From assembly GCA_903872345.1 (NCBI GenBank), contig CAIQKM010000068.1:81707-145706 (forward strand): DNA of 64,000 bases, written 5' to 3'. How positions within the stretch are numbered: position 1 is the first letter of the stretch; each line of letters starts with the position of its first letter. Below are positions 1-7,925 of this stretch, piece after piece. The notes below the pieces were generated by a model. It did not search any database, was not told the DNA's origin, and worked only from the letters and a program-made list of their open reading frames with translations. The position numbers were made by a program, and so were the translations under genes. This DNA is from an uncultured Verrucomicrobia subdivision 3 bacterium (GTDB lineage: Bacteria; Verrucomicrobiota; Verrucomicrobiia; Limisphaerales; UBA11358).

Positions 1-281
1 AGCGGCTGACTGCACCCCGCGCAATCACGGCTGCCATTCAGCAGGCTGCACGGGTTTTTCGCAAACACCTTCTGCGCCGTTTCGAGATCGTGGGTGATGC
101 GTTCCGTGAGTTTGCCGACATCGGTCCGGCCCAGCGTGGCGACCGAGACTTTGCGGTTCGCGCCATCAATGGTCACCGCTTCCAGCGACGGTTCCACGCT
201 CATGGTATTCACCATGGAACGGGCCACGCAACGCTCGGGTTCCGGGCGGCGGGCGGCATTTTCGGCGGCAACTGTTGCCAT
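1..281 (-). CDS. N-terminal part of an unknown protein, cut by the window edge
   Basis: An open frame begins with ATG at 281 on the minus strand and runs off the left edge without a stop, giving 93 codons. The visible part begins MATVAAENAARRPEPERCVA and ends in a cysteine-rich patch (C-x8-C-x2-C). The stretch EAVTIDGANRKVSVATL resembles the small ferredoxin-like metal-binding domain at the front of heavy-metal P-type ATPases. That family is only a guess, because no transport or ATPase motif lies inside the window. The spacer to pckG is about 240 bases and the two genes are divergent, so both promoters probably lie between 282 and 521. Confidence 0.5.
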   Translation of the reverse strand, partial: MATVAAENAARRPEPERCVARSMVNTMSVEPSLEAVTIDGANRKVSVATLGRTDVGKLTERITHDLETAQKVFAKNPCSLLNGSRDCAGCSQP

Positions 282-509
282 TAAACAGATTCTAGCACAT
301 TATCGGGCACGGGCGAATCCTAAATGCCCGGCAAAAAAGTGAGGGCAAATGACAATTCATGCAAATCAAGCCAATGGCTTCGGGAGTAAGCTTCCCGCGT
401 GTCTCCGCCCCGAATGTGGTATTACCCGGAAGCGTCTTTCCGCGTCATATTCGGGCCTCGATTTAATTGCCGCATGTTACGGCAACTGATGTTTTGAACC
501 GGAACCATT

Positions 510-515
510 TATAAT
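510..515 (+). promoter_or_regulatory. Candidate -10 box for pckG, very close to the start codon
   Basis: A perfect TATAAT lies at 510-515, only six bases before the pckG ATG at 522. The expected transcription start would fall on or next to the ATG, so the message would be leaderless. No Shine-Dalgarno sequence precedes the ATG, which agrees. No good -35 box is seen at the usual distance, so this stays tentative. Confidence 0.35.
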
Positions 516-521
516 ATTACC

Positions 522-2339
522 ATGACCACCGTCGCCCCCGAACAGCCCCGCACCGCCGTACACCCCCTAAAAGCCTGGGTACGGGAGATGGCCGACCTGT
601 GCCAGCCCGCCGCCATCCATTGGTGCGACGGTTCGGAGGCAGAATACCAGTCGCTCTGCGAATTGATGGTGGAGCACGGCACCTTCACCCGCCTCAACCC
701 GGAAAAGCGTCCGGGCTGCTACCTCGCCCGCTCGCATCCCAGCGATGTGGCCCGCGTGGAGGAACGCACTTTCATCTGCTCCCGCACCCGCGAGGCGGCC
801 GGCCCCACCAACAACTGGGCCGATCCCGCGGAAATGAAGCGTACCATGCACGAACGTTTCCGCGGCGCCATGCGCGGTCGCACCATGTATGTGCTGCCCT
901 TCGCCATGGGCCCGCTGGATTCTCCCATCTGCAAGATCGGCATTCAGATCACCGACTCCCCCTACGTGGTGGTGAACATGCGGATTATGACGCGGCTGGG
1001 CACGGTGGTGCTGGATCGCATCAATGCCGGCGCCGCCTTCATTCCCTGCGTGCATTCCGTGGGCGCTCCCTTGGCACCCGGCCAGGCGGATGTCCCGTGG
1101 CCTTGCGAACCCGACCCGCAAAAGAAATACATCGTTCATTTTCCCGACGATCCGTCCATCTGGTCCTACGGTTCCGGCTACGGCGGCAACGCGTTGCTCG
1201 GCAAAAAATGTCTCGCCCTGCGCATCGCCTCCAGCGTGGCGAAACGCGAAGGCTGGCTGGCCGAGCACATGCTCATTCTCTGCCTGACCTCGCCCGCCGG
1301 CAAAAAACATTATGTCGCCGCCGCCTTCCCCAGCGCCTGCGGCAAAACGAATCTCGCCATGATGCAGCCCGCCATTCCCGGCTGGCGCGTCACCACCCTG
1401 GGCGACGACATCGCCTGGATCCGCCTGGGTCAGGACGGCCGGCTCTGGGCCATGAATCCCGAGACCGGATTCTTCGGCGTGGCGCCGGGCACCTCCGCCC
1501 AATCCAATCCCAACGCGCTGGCCGCCTGCGCGAAGAACACCATTTTCACAAATGTCGTGCTCACCCCGGACGGCGATGTGTGGTGGGAAGACATGGGCGT
1601 GCCCGCCCCCGCCAGCGGCATTGACTGGGAAGGCAATCCCTGGACGCCCGCCAGCGGCAAAAAAGGCGCGCATCCGAATTCCCGTTTCACCGCGCCCGCC
1701 GCGCAATGTCCCGTAATTGATCCGGCGTGGGAAAATCCCGACGGCGTGCCGCTCTGTGCCATTCTTTTCGGCGGCCGCCGGCCCGCCACCATTCCGCTGG
1801 CCAACGAGGCGTTTAGCTGGGAACACGGCGTGTTCATGGGCTCCGCCTGCGGTTCCGAAACCACCGCCGCCGCGCTCGGCCAGGCCGGGGTGCTGCGGCG
1901 AGATCCCTTTGCCATGCTGCCTTTCTGCGGCTACAACATGGCGGATTATTTCGCGCACTGGCTCTCTTTTGCGCAGCGCACCGACCGCGCCAAGCTGCCG
2001 AAGGTTTATTTTGTGAACTGGTTCCGGCGCGGCGCGAACGGCAAATTCCTCTGGCCCGGCTACGGCGACAACGCCCGCGTGCTGAAATGGATTTGCGAGC
2101 GCATCGACGGCACCGCCGCCGCGCAGACCACGGCCATCGGCAATCTGCCCACGCCGGAGTCCCTCGACCTCGCCGGTCTGGACCTGCCCGCCGAAAACCT
2201 GCGCCAACTCCTCGACGTGGACGTCGCCGGCTGGAAAAAGGAAATCGCCAACGTCGCCGAAAGCTATGCCAAATTCGGCGACCGCCTGCCGGCCGCCCTC
2301 ACGCGGCAGTTGGACGCGCTACGCGAGCGGTTGGGATGA
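522..2339 (+). CDS. pckG: Phosphoenolpyruvate carboxykinase (GTP)
   Basis: This cytoplasmic enzyme converts oxaloacetate plus GTP to phosphoenolpyruvate, CO2 and GDP, the first committed step of gluconeogenesis (or the reverse, anaplerotic reaction). The 605-residue length is normal for the GTP-dependent family. The phosphate-binding loop PSACGKTN carries the hyper-reactive active-site Cys at residue 273. It is followed by the metal-binding stretch GDDIAWI, the segment [11 protein letters not shown] and the region [12 protein letters not shown]. These mark the GTP type, not the ATP type (PckA). The gene stands alone. PPDK at 49.7-52.5 kb and Acs at 7.9-9.9 kb act at the same metabolic node but are not linked to it. 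Confidence 0.97.
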   Translation: MTTVAPEQPRTAVHPLKAWVREMADLCQPAAIHWCDGSEAEYQSLCELMVEHGTFTRLNPEKRPGCYLARSHPSDVARVEERTFICSRTREAAGPTNNWADPAEMKRTMHERFRGAMRGRTMYVLPFAMGPLDSPICKIGIQITDSPYVVVNMRIMTRLGTVVLDRINAGAAFIPCVHSVGAPLAPGQADVPWPCEPDPQKKYIVHFPDDPSIWSYGSGYGGNALLGKKCLALRIASSVAKREGWLAEHMLILCLTSPAGKKHYVAAAFPSACGKTNLAMMQPAIPGWRVTTLGDDIAWIRLGQDGRLWAMNPETGFFGVAPGTSAQSNPNALAACAKNTIFTNVVLTPDGDVWWEDMGVPAPASGIDWEGNPWTPASGKKGAHPNSRFTAPAAQCPVIDPAWENPDGVPLCAILFGGRRPATIPLANEAFSWEHGVFMGSACGSETTAAALGQAGVLRRDPFAMLPFCGYNMADYFAHWLSFAQRTDRAKLPKVYFVNWFRRGANGKFLWPGYGDNARVLKWICERIDGTAAAQTTAIGNLPTPESLDLAGLDLPAENLRQLLDVDVAGWKKEIANVAESYAKFGDRLPAALTRQLDALRERLG

Positions 2340-2563
2340 TGGCAGGCGACGGGCGCTGGACAAATTCTTCCGGCCTGTCCAAAGCTGGAAAAGGTTCAAC
2401 AGCAAGGCGTATCCCCTTTGGCGGAACGCAGCCGGGTTTCAGCACAGTCCGCTGACAACCCGCTGATTCCGAGGGCTGAAAGCCCGCCAGGTTATAGCCC
2501 TTGGAAGGACTATGGCAAAGCCATAAAATTGGCAGTCATTCCAAAACCTGTTACAGTATTTCC

Positions 2564-2801
2564 ATGAAAGTCACGCTGACGGCAGAATTGGAAATGCTGG
2601 TCAAAGAAAAGGTTCGTAGCGGACGTTATGCAGATGAAAGCGATGGGATGCGCGACGCGCTCCGCGCGCTTGAACTTCGTGATGACTACAAATCCCCCCG
2701 CCTTGGAAGCAGGGTTGCTTGAAGGCGTGCGCAATCCTCACCGACCATGCGGCAATGCCACTCTTACCCGAATTCGCAAAGCCGCCGTTGCTGGCAAATG
2801 A
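2564..2801 (+). pseudogene. ParD-like antitoxin gene with a one-base frameshift
   Basis: From ATG 2564 the first frame encodes MKVTLTAELEMLVKEKV and then the SGRYADESDGMRDALRALE block typical of ParD/CopG-type ribbon-helix-helix antitoxins, but it stops at 2722 after 52 residues. Reading on in the next frame after the run of six C at 2694-2699 gives SPALEAGLLEGVRNPHRP and continues to a TGA at 2799-2801. This restores a 78-residue protein of normal ParD length. A single extra C therefore explains the break; it could be a real mutation or an assembly error in the homopolymer. No ParE-like toxin follows; the next gene is a convergent acetyltransferase. Confidence 0.7.
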
Positions 2802-2862
2802 GTCTGATCGTCAGCATCGCCGCCCATCCGCGCGTCAATCGTAAATCCCAAATCGTAAATTC

Positions 2863-3423
2863 TCAATCCATCGTGTCATCGTCGCTGTCATCGGCATTGC
2901 GACTGATGTAGCGGGGATCGTTTTCGAGATTTTGCGAAAGATAGACGTGGCGGATTTCCTGACCGAAACCGTTGCGACGGAAAAAGCCCAGCGCGGCATG
3001 ATTCTTGGCCGCCGTGTCCACGAGCACAATGCGCGCATCGCGCTTGATGAAAAGTCCGGTCAGATGGCGCACCAGTCGCGTGGCCACGCCGCCGCGCTTG
3101 AACCGGCGGTCCACGCCCAGCCAGAGCAGCCAGCCGTAACGCCAGGCGCTGCGCGGTTTTTCCATCATCCGGCCCAGGGCAAATCCCACGATCTGGCCCT
3201 CCGCCTCCGCCACCAGACACGTCTCGCCTTCATTGCTGAACAGCAGCGCCAGCTCGTGGTCATCCCAGGAACGGTAGAGCGTCGGCCATTCTTCGGCGGT
3301 GAACAGTTTTTGACCCAGTTCAAACACCGCTGCGACATCGCGTAGTTCCATCTCGCGGATTTCCACCGTCGGCAATGGCTTCGTTCGCTTGCGTTTGACG
3401 GGCGGTTTACTGCTTGTCTCCAT
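2863..3423 (-). CDS. GNAT-family N-acetyltransferase
   Basis: This 186-residue protein has the GNAT fold, which transfers an acetyl group from acetyl-CoA to an amine. A basic leader (about residues 1-18) precedes the domain, which starts near VEIREMELRDVAAVFELG. Motif A is visible as LGVDRRFKRGGVATRLVRHL with the acetyl-CoA-binding R-x-x-G/A loop, and the C-terminal motif is AALGFFRRNGF. The tail is strongly acidic (DADDSDDDTMD-like). Its ATG follows the alaS stop codon by one base, so the two genes are probably translationally coupled. The substrate cannot be told; coupling to alaS does not prove a tRNA-related or RimI-like role. Confidence 0.85.
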   Translation of the reverse strand: METSSKPPVKRKRTKPLPTVEIREMELRDVAAVFELGQKLFTAEEWPTLYRSWDDHELALLFSNEGETCLVAEAEGQIVGFALGRMMEKPRSAWRYGWLLWLGVDRRFKRGGVATRLVRHLTGLFIKRDARIVLVDTAAKNHAALGFFRRNGFGQEIRHVYLSQNLENDPRYISRNADDSDDDTMD

Positions 3424-3424
3424 A

Positions 3425-6331
3425 TCAGATCAGGGTTCTGGCCTTCGCCAGCGCCTCGTCCAGTTTGCCGGCCTCCTTGCCGCCGCCCCGCGCGTTGTCC
3501 GGCTTCCCGCCGCCCTTGCCGCCCACGATGGGGGCAATGGTCTGGATGATTTTGCCCGCCTGAATCTTGGCCGTAAACTCCGGCGTGACCGCTGCGATGA
3601 GTGTCACCGCGCCGTCCGCCGCGCCGCCCAATACAATCACACCCTTGAACTGCGACTTCAGCGCGTCCACCACGGATTGCACCGTGTCGCCCGCCACCCC
3701 GCCGAGGTTGGCGAGAATGACCGGTACGCCGTTCAACGTTTCCACGCGCGCCGCCAGGTCTTTCGCAGTTCCGGCCGCCTCTTTCTGGTGGGCCGTCCGC
3801 AAGGACTTCTCGAGTTCCTTCTGGTGCGCGAGCAGCGTTTCGATTTTCTTTTCCAGCTCGTGGATGGGCGAGTTCACCTTGCCGGCGACCGCGCGGATCA
3901 ATTCGCGATCCAGTTTCATGGAATCGAACGCGCTCAACCCGGCCACGGCTTCGATACGACGAACACCAGCCGCCACCGCCGCTTCACTGACGATGCGGAA
4001 CAGACCGATCTCGCCCGTGGCGCGCGTGTGGGTGCCACCGCAGAGTTCCATGGAATAGCCATTCAGCTTGTGGGCCTGACCGCCAATCTGCACCACGCGG
4101 ACGACATCGCCGTACTTGTCGCCGAAGAACTGCATCACGTCCTTGCGGTTCTTCACGTCCGCGTGCGGCACTTCCGTCCAGGAAACCCCGGCGTTTTCCA
4201 GAATGCGCTCGTTCACGAGCTTCTCAATGTCCGCCACCTGCGACGCCGTGAGCGCCGCGCTATTGAAGTCAAACGTCAGCTTCTCGGGCGTGACCGAGGA
4301 ACCTTTCTGCGAGGCTTCCTGGCTGGCCACTTCATGCAGCGCCCAGTGCAGCAGATGCGTGACCGTATGGTGCCGCTGAATCGCAGCGCGGCGCTCGGCA
4401 TCCACCGCCAGCGTGATCGTAGCCCCCACCGACGGCGCATCGCCACCTTCGACGAAATGCAGCCAGGTGTTGCCGGACTTCTGGGTATTGACCACGCGCC
4501 ACAACTGGCCGCTGCCCGTCAATTCCCCGGTATCGCCCACCTGGCCGCCCATTTCGGCATAGCACGCGCTGGTGTCCAGCACCACCGCTGTTTTGTCCTT
4601 GAGCGACACCACTTCCAAAACCTTTGTCTCCACCGAGAGATTGTCGTAGCCGACAAAATTCGTGGGCGTGGTCGTCTCGATTTGCGAGAGGGAAATGACT
4701 TCTTTCTTCTGGGCGGCCCGGGCGCGGGCGCGCTGTTCTTCCATCAGCTTTTCAAAGCCGTCTTTGTCCACGGTCAGGCCATGTTCACGGGCAATTACTT
4801 CAGTGAGGTCAAGCGGGAACCCGTAAGTATCATAAAGTTTGAAGGCGTCTTTCCCAGAAATCTCTGGTATGGATTTCAGAAACGTATTCCAAGCTTTGAA
4901 TACCAGCAATGCGCGTAACGGAAATTTACCTAAATACTCCAATTGCCCGGTTTTACCTGTCCGGAAGAATTCAATTTCGTAACACGAAACACCTTCTTCG
5001 CTTACTTCAATTTGACTGCCGCTGAAATTAATTCCATCACGCGTAGCACTGTTTGTAATTGCTGTCTGGAATACTTCACCTTCAAAAAGTTTTAGTCCCC
5101 GATCCAACGTCTTGTTAAACGCCACTTCCTCGCGCTGGATGGTTTCCTGCACCAGCTTCTTCTTCGCGCGGATTTCGGGGAACACATCGCCCATCGTGTC
5201 CGCCAGCACGTCCACCAGCTTGTAGAAAAACGGCTCTTTGAAACCCAGCGTGCGACCGTACCGCACCGCGCGACGCAGAATGCGGCGCAGCACATAGTTG
5301 CGATCCGTATTGCCCGGCTGGATGCCGTCGGCAATGGCGAAGCTCAACGTGCGGATATGATCCGCAATCACGCGGAACGCCACGTCTTCCTTTTCCTGCG
5401 CGTTGTCGCCAGTGCTGCCCGTCTTGGGCAGCGTGGACCCGTATTTCTTGCCGCTCAGTTTTTCAATCGCGTCAAAAATGGGACGGAAAATGTCCGTCTC
5501 ATAATTGGAAATTTTCGCCTTCGCAAAATCCTTAAAACCCTGCGTGCCTTGAATGATCGAGGTGACGCGCTCAAAGCCCATGCCCGTGTCCACGTGCTTC
5601 GCGGGCAGCGGACTGAACGTCCCGTCCGGATTCGCATTGTACTGAATGAAGACGAGATTCCAGATTTCGATGCAACGCGCATCGCCCTTGTTCACGAGGC
5701 TGCCCTTGGTGTCACCGGCGGGCGTGAGGTCCACGTGCAATTCGGAGCACGGACCACACGGGCCCGTGTCGCCCATCATCCAAAAATTGTCCTTTTTGTT
5801 GCCATAGACAATGTGGACGGCGGGATCGAGCCCGGCGGCGCGAAATTTTTCCGCCCAGATGTCCCAGGCTTCCTGGTCGAATTCGCTCGGGTCGCCCTTG
5901 CTCGGATCCGGCTTGTACACGGTGGCGTACAGGCGGTCCTTCGGAAAGCGCCAGACTTCGGTCACCAGTTCCCACGCCCAGTCAATGGCCTCCTTCTTGA
6001 AGTAATCGCCAAAGGACCAGTTGCCGAGCATTTCAAAAAACGTGTGGTGATACGTGTCCAGGCCCACGTCGTCCAGATCGTTGTGCTTGCCGCCGGCGCG
6101 GATGCACTTCTGCGTGTCCGCGGCGCGGGTGTCGCTGCCCGGCACGGCCCCGGCCCACTTGCTCACGTCGGCTTTTTTCTGGCCGAGGAAGATGGGCACG
6201 AACTGGTTCATGCCCGCATTCGTGAACAGCAGGTTCGGCGAATCCGGCATGAGGCTGGAGGACGGCACAATGGTGTGCAACTTCGACTTGAAAAAGTCGA
6301 GGTACGACTGGCGGATCTGGGCGGAGGTCAT
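3425..6331 (-). CDS. alaS: Alanine--tRNA ligase, with an extra inserted segment
   Basis: This cytoplasmic class II synthetase charges tRNA-Ala. The N-terminal catalytic domain opens with SAQIRQSYLDFFKSK and contains NLLFTNAGMNQFVPIFLG and GPCGPCSELHVD. The editing domain has the zinc-binding pair HHTVTH and CGGTH, and a C-terminal DHHA1 domain ends in GGKGGGKPDNARGGG. ATG 6331 is preferred to the GTG one codon earlier. The protein has 968 residues against about 875 in Escherichia coli. Most of the excess is an insertion at about residues 420-490, between LDRGLKLFE and KDAFKLYDTYGFPLDL, encoded by clearly more AT-rich DNA (about 4865-5090). The gene leads an operon with the GNAT gene. Confidence 0.97.
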   Translation of the reverse strand: MTSAQIRQSYLDFFKSKLHTIVPSSSLMPDSPNLLFTNAGMNQFVPIFLGQKKADVSKWAGAVPGSDTRAADTQKCIRAGGKHNDLDDVGLDTYHHTFFEMLGNWSFGDYFKKEAIDWAWELVTEVWRFPKDRLYATVYKPDPSKGDPSEFDQEAWDIWAEKFRAAGLDPAVHIVYGNKKDNFWMMGDTGPCGPCSELHVDLTPAGDTKGSLVNKGDARCIEIWNLVFIQYNANPDGTFSPLPAKHVDTGMGFERVTSIIQGTQGFKDFAKAKISNYETDIFRPIFDAIEKLSGKKYGSTLPKTGSTGDNAQEKEDVAFRVIADHIRTLSFAIADGIQPGNTDRNYVLRRILRRAVRYGRTLGFKEPFFYKLVDVLADTMGDVFPEIRAKKKLVQETIQREEVAFNKTLDRGLKLFEGEVFQTAITNSATRDGINFSGSQIEVSEEGVSCYEIEFFRTGKTGQLEYLGKFPLRALLVFKAWNTFLKSIPEISGKDAFKLYDTYGFPLDLTEVIAREHGLTVDKDGFEKLMEEQRARARAAQKKEVISLSQIETTTPTNFVGYDNLSVETKVLEVVSLKDKTAVVLDTSACYAEMGGQVGDTGELTGSGQLWRVVNTQKSGNTWLHFVEGGDAPSVGATITLAVDAERRAAIQRHHTVTHLLHWALHEVASQEASQKGSSVTPEKLTFDFNSAALTASQVADIEKLVNERILENAGVSWTEVPHADVKNRKDVMQFFGDKYGDVVRVVQIGGQAHKLNGYSMELCGGTHTRATGEIGLFRIVSEAAVAAGVRRIEAVAGLSAFDSMKLDRELIRAVAGKVNSPIHELEKKIETLLAHQKELEKSLRTAHQKEAAGTAKDLAARVETLNGVPVILANLGGVAGDTVQSVVDALKSQFKGVIVLGGAADGAVTLIAAVTPEFTAKIQAGKIIQTIAPIVGGKGGGKPDNARGGGKEAGKLDEALAKARTLI

Positions 6332-6350
6332 CACGTTTGGATTAAAATGG

Positions 6351-6387
6351 CCGCGACGTCAAAAGTCGCGGCATGGCGGAAAGTATA
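6351..6387 (-). promoter_or_regulatory. alaS promoter -10 element and 5'-end hairpin
   Basis: On the minus strand an extended -10 element (TGC then TATACT, 6387-6382) lies upstream of alaS. Transcription would start near 6375. A perfect 7-bp hairpin (CCGCGAC and GTCGCGG at 6351-6357 and 6365-6371) would then form the extreme 5' end of the message, about 20 bases before the start codon. It could stabilise the RNA or take part in control of alaS. No -35 box is convincing. Confidence 0.4.
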
Positions 6388-6530
6388 GCAGAAACCAACC
6401 TCAGCGCGAGTGCAAGTTTTTGCCGTCAATACCGCAAAATATTTCCCAAAAAAGTACTTGAGAAAAACCGCGCGCGGGACGACATTCATACCAGTGACAG
6501 ACGGTATTGATCTTTGAATTTTAAAAACAA

Positions 6531-6735
6531 TTTCCTGCCCTGTTCGTGATTGGTAACAATCCTTGAACCGTAATTATACGATAATCCGGGCTTGTTAAGG
6601 CGGTTGCCGACATGCCTTCAATGGAAGTCGAATGCCGTCCGGCGAGTCCACATGTTGCGAGACATGTTCAAAGGATGAAGTTTCACACGACAAGGGTGGG
6701 TTCTTTCCCAAAGCCCGCTTCGGCGGGCTTTTTTT
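6531..6735 (+). ncRNA. ssrS: Probable 6S RNA
   Basis: 6S RNA binds housekeeping RNA polymerase and mimics an open promoter. The candidate folds as one long rod. The closing helix pairs 6534-6548 with 6686-6700 (two short runs around a 2x2 internal loop, with two G-U pairs). After an internal loop, TCCTTGAAC (6560-6568) pairs with GTTCAAAGGA (6666-6675) with one bulged A. Inner parts hold small hairpins such as CGTA/TACG. The words TGTTCGTGAT, CCTTGAACCG and GTTCAAAGG sit in the same relative places as TGTTCGCAAG, CCCTGAGCCG and GTTCAAGGG in Escherichia coli 6S RNA. A strong terminator follows directly. It is divergent from alaS. The exact 5' end is not known. Confidence 0.68.
6710..6735 (+). 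terminator. Rho-independent terminator of the small RNA
   Basis: AAAGCCCGC (6710-6718), a TTCG tetraloop and GCGGGCTTT (6723-6731) form a perfect 9-bp stem followed by more T. UUCG is an especially stable loop. It ends the RNA gene starting near 6531. Confidence 0.92.
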
Positions 6736-6785
6736 ATTCCCCAGTTCGCCGCCAAACCGGCGCATTTGGCGCACCCCGCGTCACC

Positions 6786-6873
6786 CCCATCCATTGGATG
6801 TTGGGCGTTCGATGTTGGTTGTTGGGTGTTCCCCCCGTTTCCCCCTTCGTTTCCTCCGTTCCCTTCTGTAAAA
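6786..6873 (+). repeat. Dispersed intergenic repeat (GGATGTTGGGCGTTCGATGT family)
   Basis: The sequence ATTGGATGTTGGGCGTTCGA and its tail (6786-6830) recur at 42237-42280 on the same strand and, in reverse, at 46806-46838. It is followed at 6838-6873 by a C/T-rich stretch (CTTCGTTTCCTCCGTTCCCT) that has a relative at about 41645-41670. All copies lie between genes and none codes for a recognisable protein. Confidence 0.65.
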
Positions 6874-6877
6874 AGTT

Positions 6878-7642
6878 TCAGCCTTTAAGAAATTCCCCCA
6901 CCCGCCGGGCAAACTCATCGGGCTGGTCCGCATGCAGCCAGTGCCCGGCTCCGGGCATGGTCTGGATTTCCGCCGCTGGAAACAGGCCATGAATCAGCGC
7001 CTCATCCTCCGGCTGGATGTAATGAGATAGCCCGCCCCGCAGGAACAGCACCGGCCCGGCGAACGGAGCCGGAGCGTTAATGGGCGTCACCAAGTGACGA
7101 TAATTATTGGCAATTCCTTCCAGATTGATCTTCCAATAAAAGCCGCCCAGCGCGTCGCGTCCCAGATTTTTGAGCAGAAACCGGCGCAAGGCCAGATTCG
7201 GCACCGCCGGGGCCAGAGCCTCCTCCATCTGGGTGCGGTTGGGAAACGAGCCCAGATTCAGCGCCAGCAACGCGGCCATGATGGGATCATACTCGCGCGG
7301 GTAAAGCCGGGGGGCCATGTCGGCCACAATGAGCTTGTCCACCCGTTCGGGAAATTGCAGGGCAAACTGCATCGCCGTTTTGCCGCCCATGGAATGACCC
7401 ATTACATGCGCCCGGGGCAGACCGCGTGCCGTCATAAACCGGTTCAGATCCGCCGCCATCAACGGGTAGTCCATCTCCGCCGCGTGCGGTGATTGCCCGT
7501 GATTGCGCTGGTCCACCGCGAACACGTGAAAGCGATCCGCCAACCGCGCCGCCACCGGACGCCAGTTGTCCGAGGCGCCAAACAGTCCGTGCAACACCAC
7601 CAATGGCGTTCCGCTGCCGGTCTCTTGAAAGTGCAATTGCAT
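6878..7642 (-). CDS. Alpha/beta hydrolase, YbfF-like esterase
   Basis: This 254-residue protein is a compact alpha/beta-hydrolase, probably a cytoplasmic esterase acting on acyl esters. The start MQLHFQETGSGTPLVVLHG at 7642 places the oxyanion-hole motif HG at residues 18-19, as in this family. The nucleophile elbow is GHSMGG (Ser84) and the catalytic His lies in GAGHWLH (about residue 234). The frame is open much further upstream, but that stretch translates the inverted-repeat element and the antisense of acs, so it is not used. Length and motifs match Escherichia coli YbfF. It is downstream of acs on the same strand, separated by a repeat element. Confidence 0.88.
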   Translation of the reverse strand: MQLHFQETGSGTPLVVLHGLFGASDNWRPVAARLADRFHVFAVDQRNHGQSPHAAEMDYPLMAADLNRFMTARGLPRAHVMGHSMGGKTAMQFALQFPERVDKLIVADMAPRLYPREYDPIMAALLALNLGSFPNRTQMEEALAPAVPNLALRRFLLKNLGRDALGGFYWKINLEGIANNYRHLVTPINAPAPFAGPVLFLRGGLSHYIQPEDEALIHGLFPAAEIQTMPGAGHWLHADQPDEFARRVGEFLKG

Positions 7643-7734
7643 CCCGCTAGCTTGAACCGGATGGCAGGCTTTCTGCAAGTTTGGATGTAAAATTTGGGAA
7701 CGGGCGCACGTCTGAGAACGCCCTCTGATACATG

Positions 7735-7920
7735 GCGTCAGGCTGCTTGGCAACTCCAGCCCTTTGACGGAGCGCGGCTGTCTCAGCCGCAGCGGATGGC
7801 CAAGCCAAGTGACGGCGGATTTTACCCACAGCGTGTTGGCGGAACAGCGGGAGGAACAGGCAAGATTCAACTTGGCCAGGTCTAGCGACACGCTGCGGCT
7901 GAGACAGCCGCGCTCCGCCA
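7735..7920. repeat. Inverted-repeat (MITE-like) element, copy A
   Basis: A perfect 26-bp inverted repeat has arms at 7769-7794 and 7891-7916 (inner core CGGCTGAGACAGCCGCG), with about 96 bases between. Sequence between and before the arms (from about 7735, GGCGTCAGGCTG) matches copy B at 26549-26735. No transposase is encoded. It sits a few bases after the acs stop codon, where the RNA hairpin could also act as a terminator. Confidence 0.8.
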
Positions 7921-7925
7921 GAATA

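Noticed and set aside
567..2207. Long antisense reading frame over pckG
   Set aside because: High-GC codon bias opens the opposite frame; the translation is low-complexity Gly/Ala/His/Arg and the plus-strand gene is certain. The same applies to the long frames opposite ppdK, metH and the 1278-residue protein.
4865..5090. Intein in alaS
   Set aside because: The insert is far too short, with no splice-site Cys/Ser or terminal His-Asn motif.
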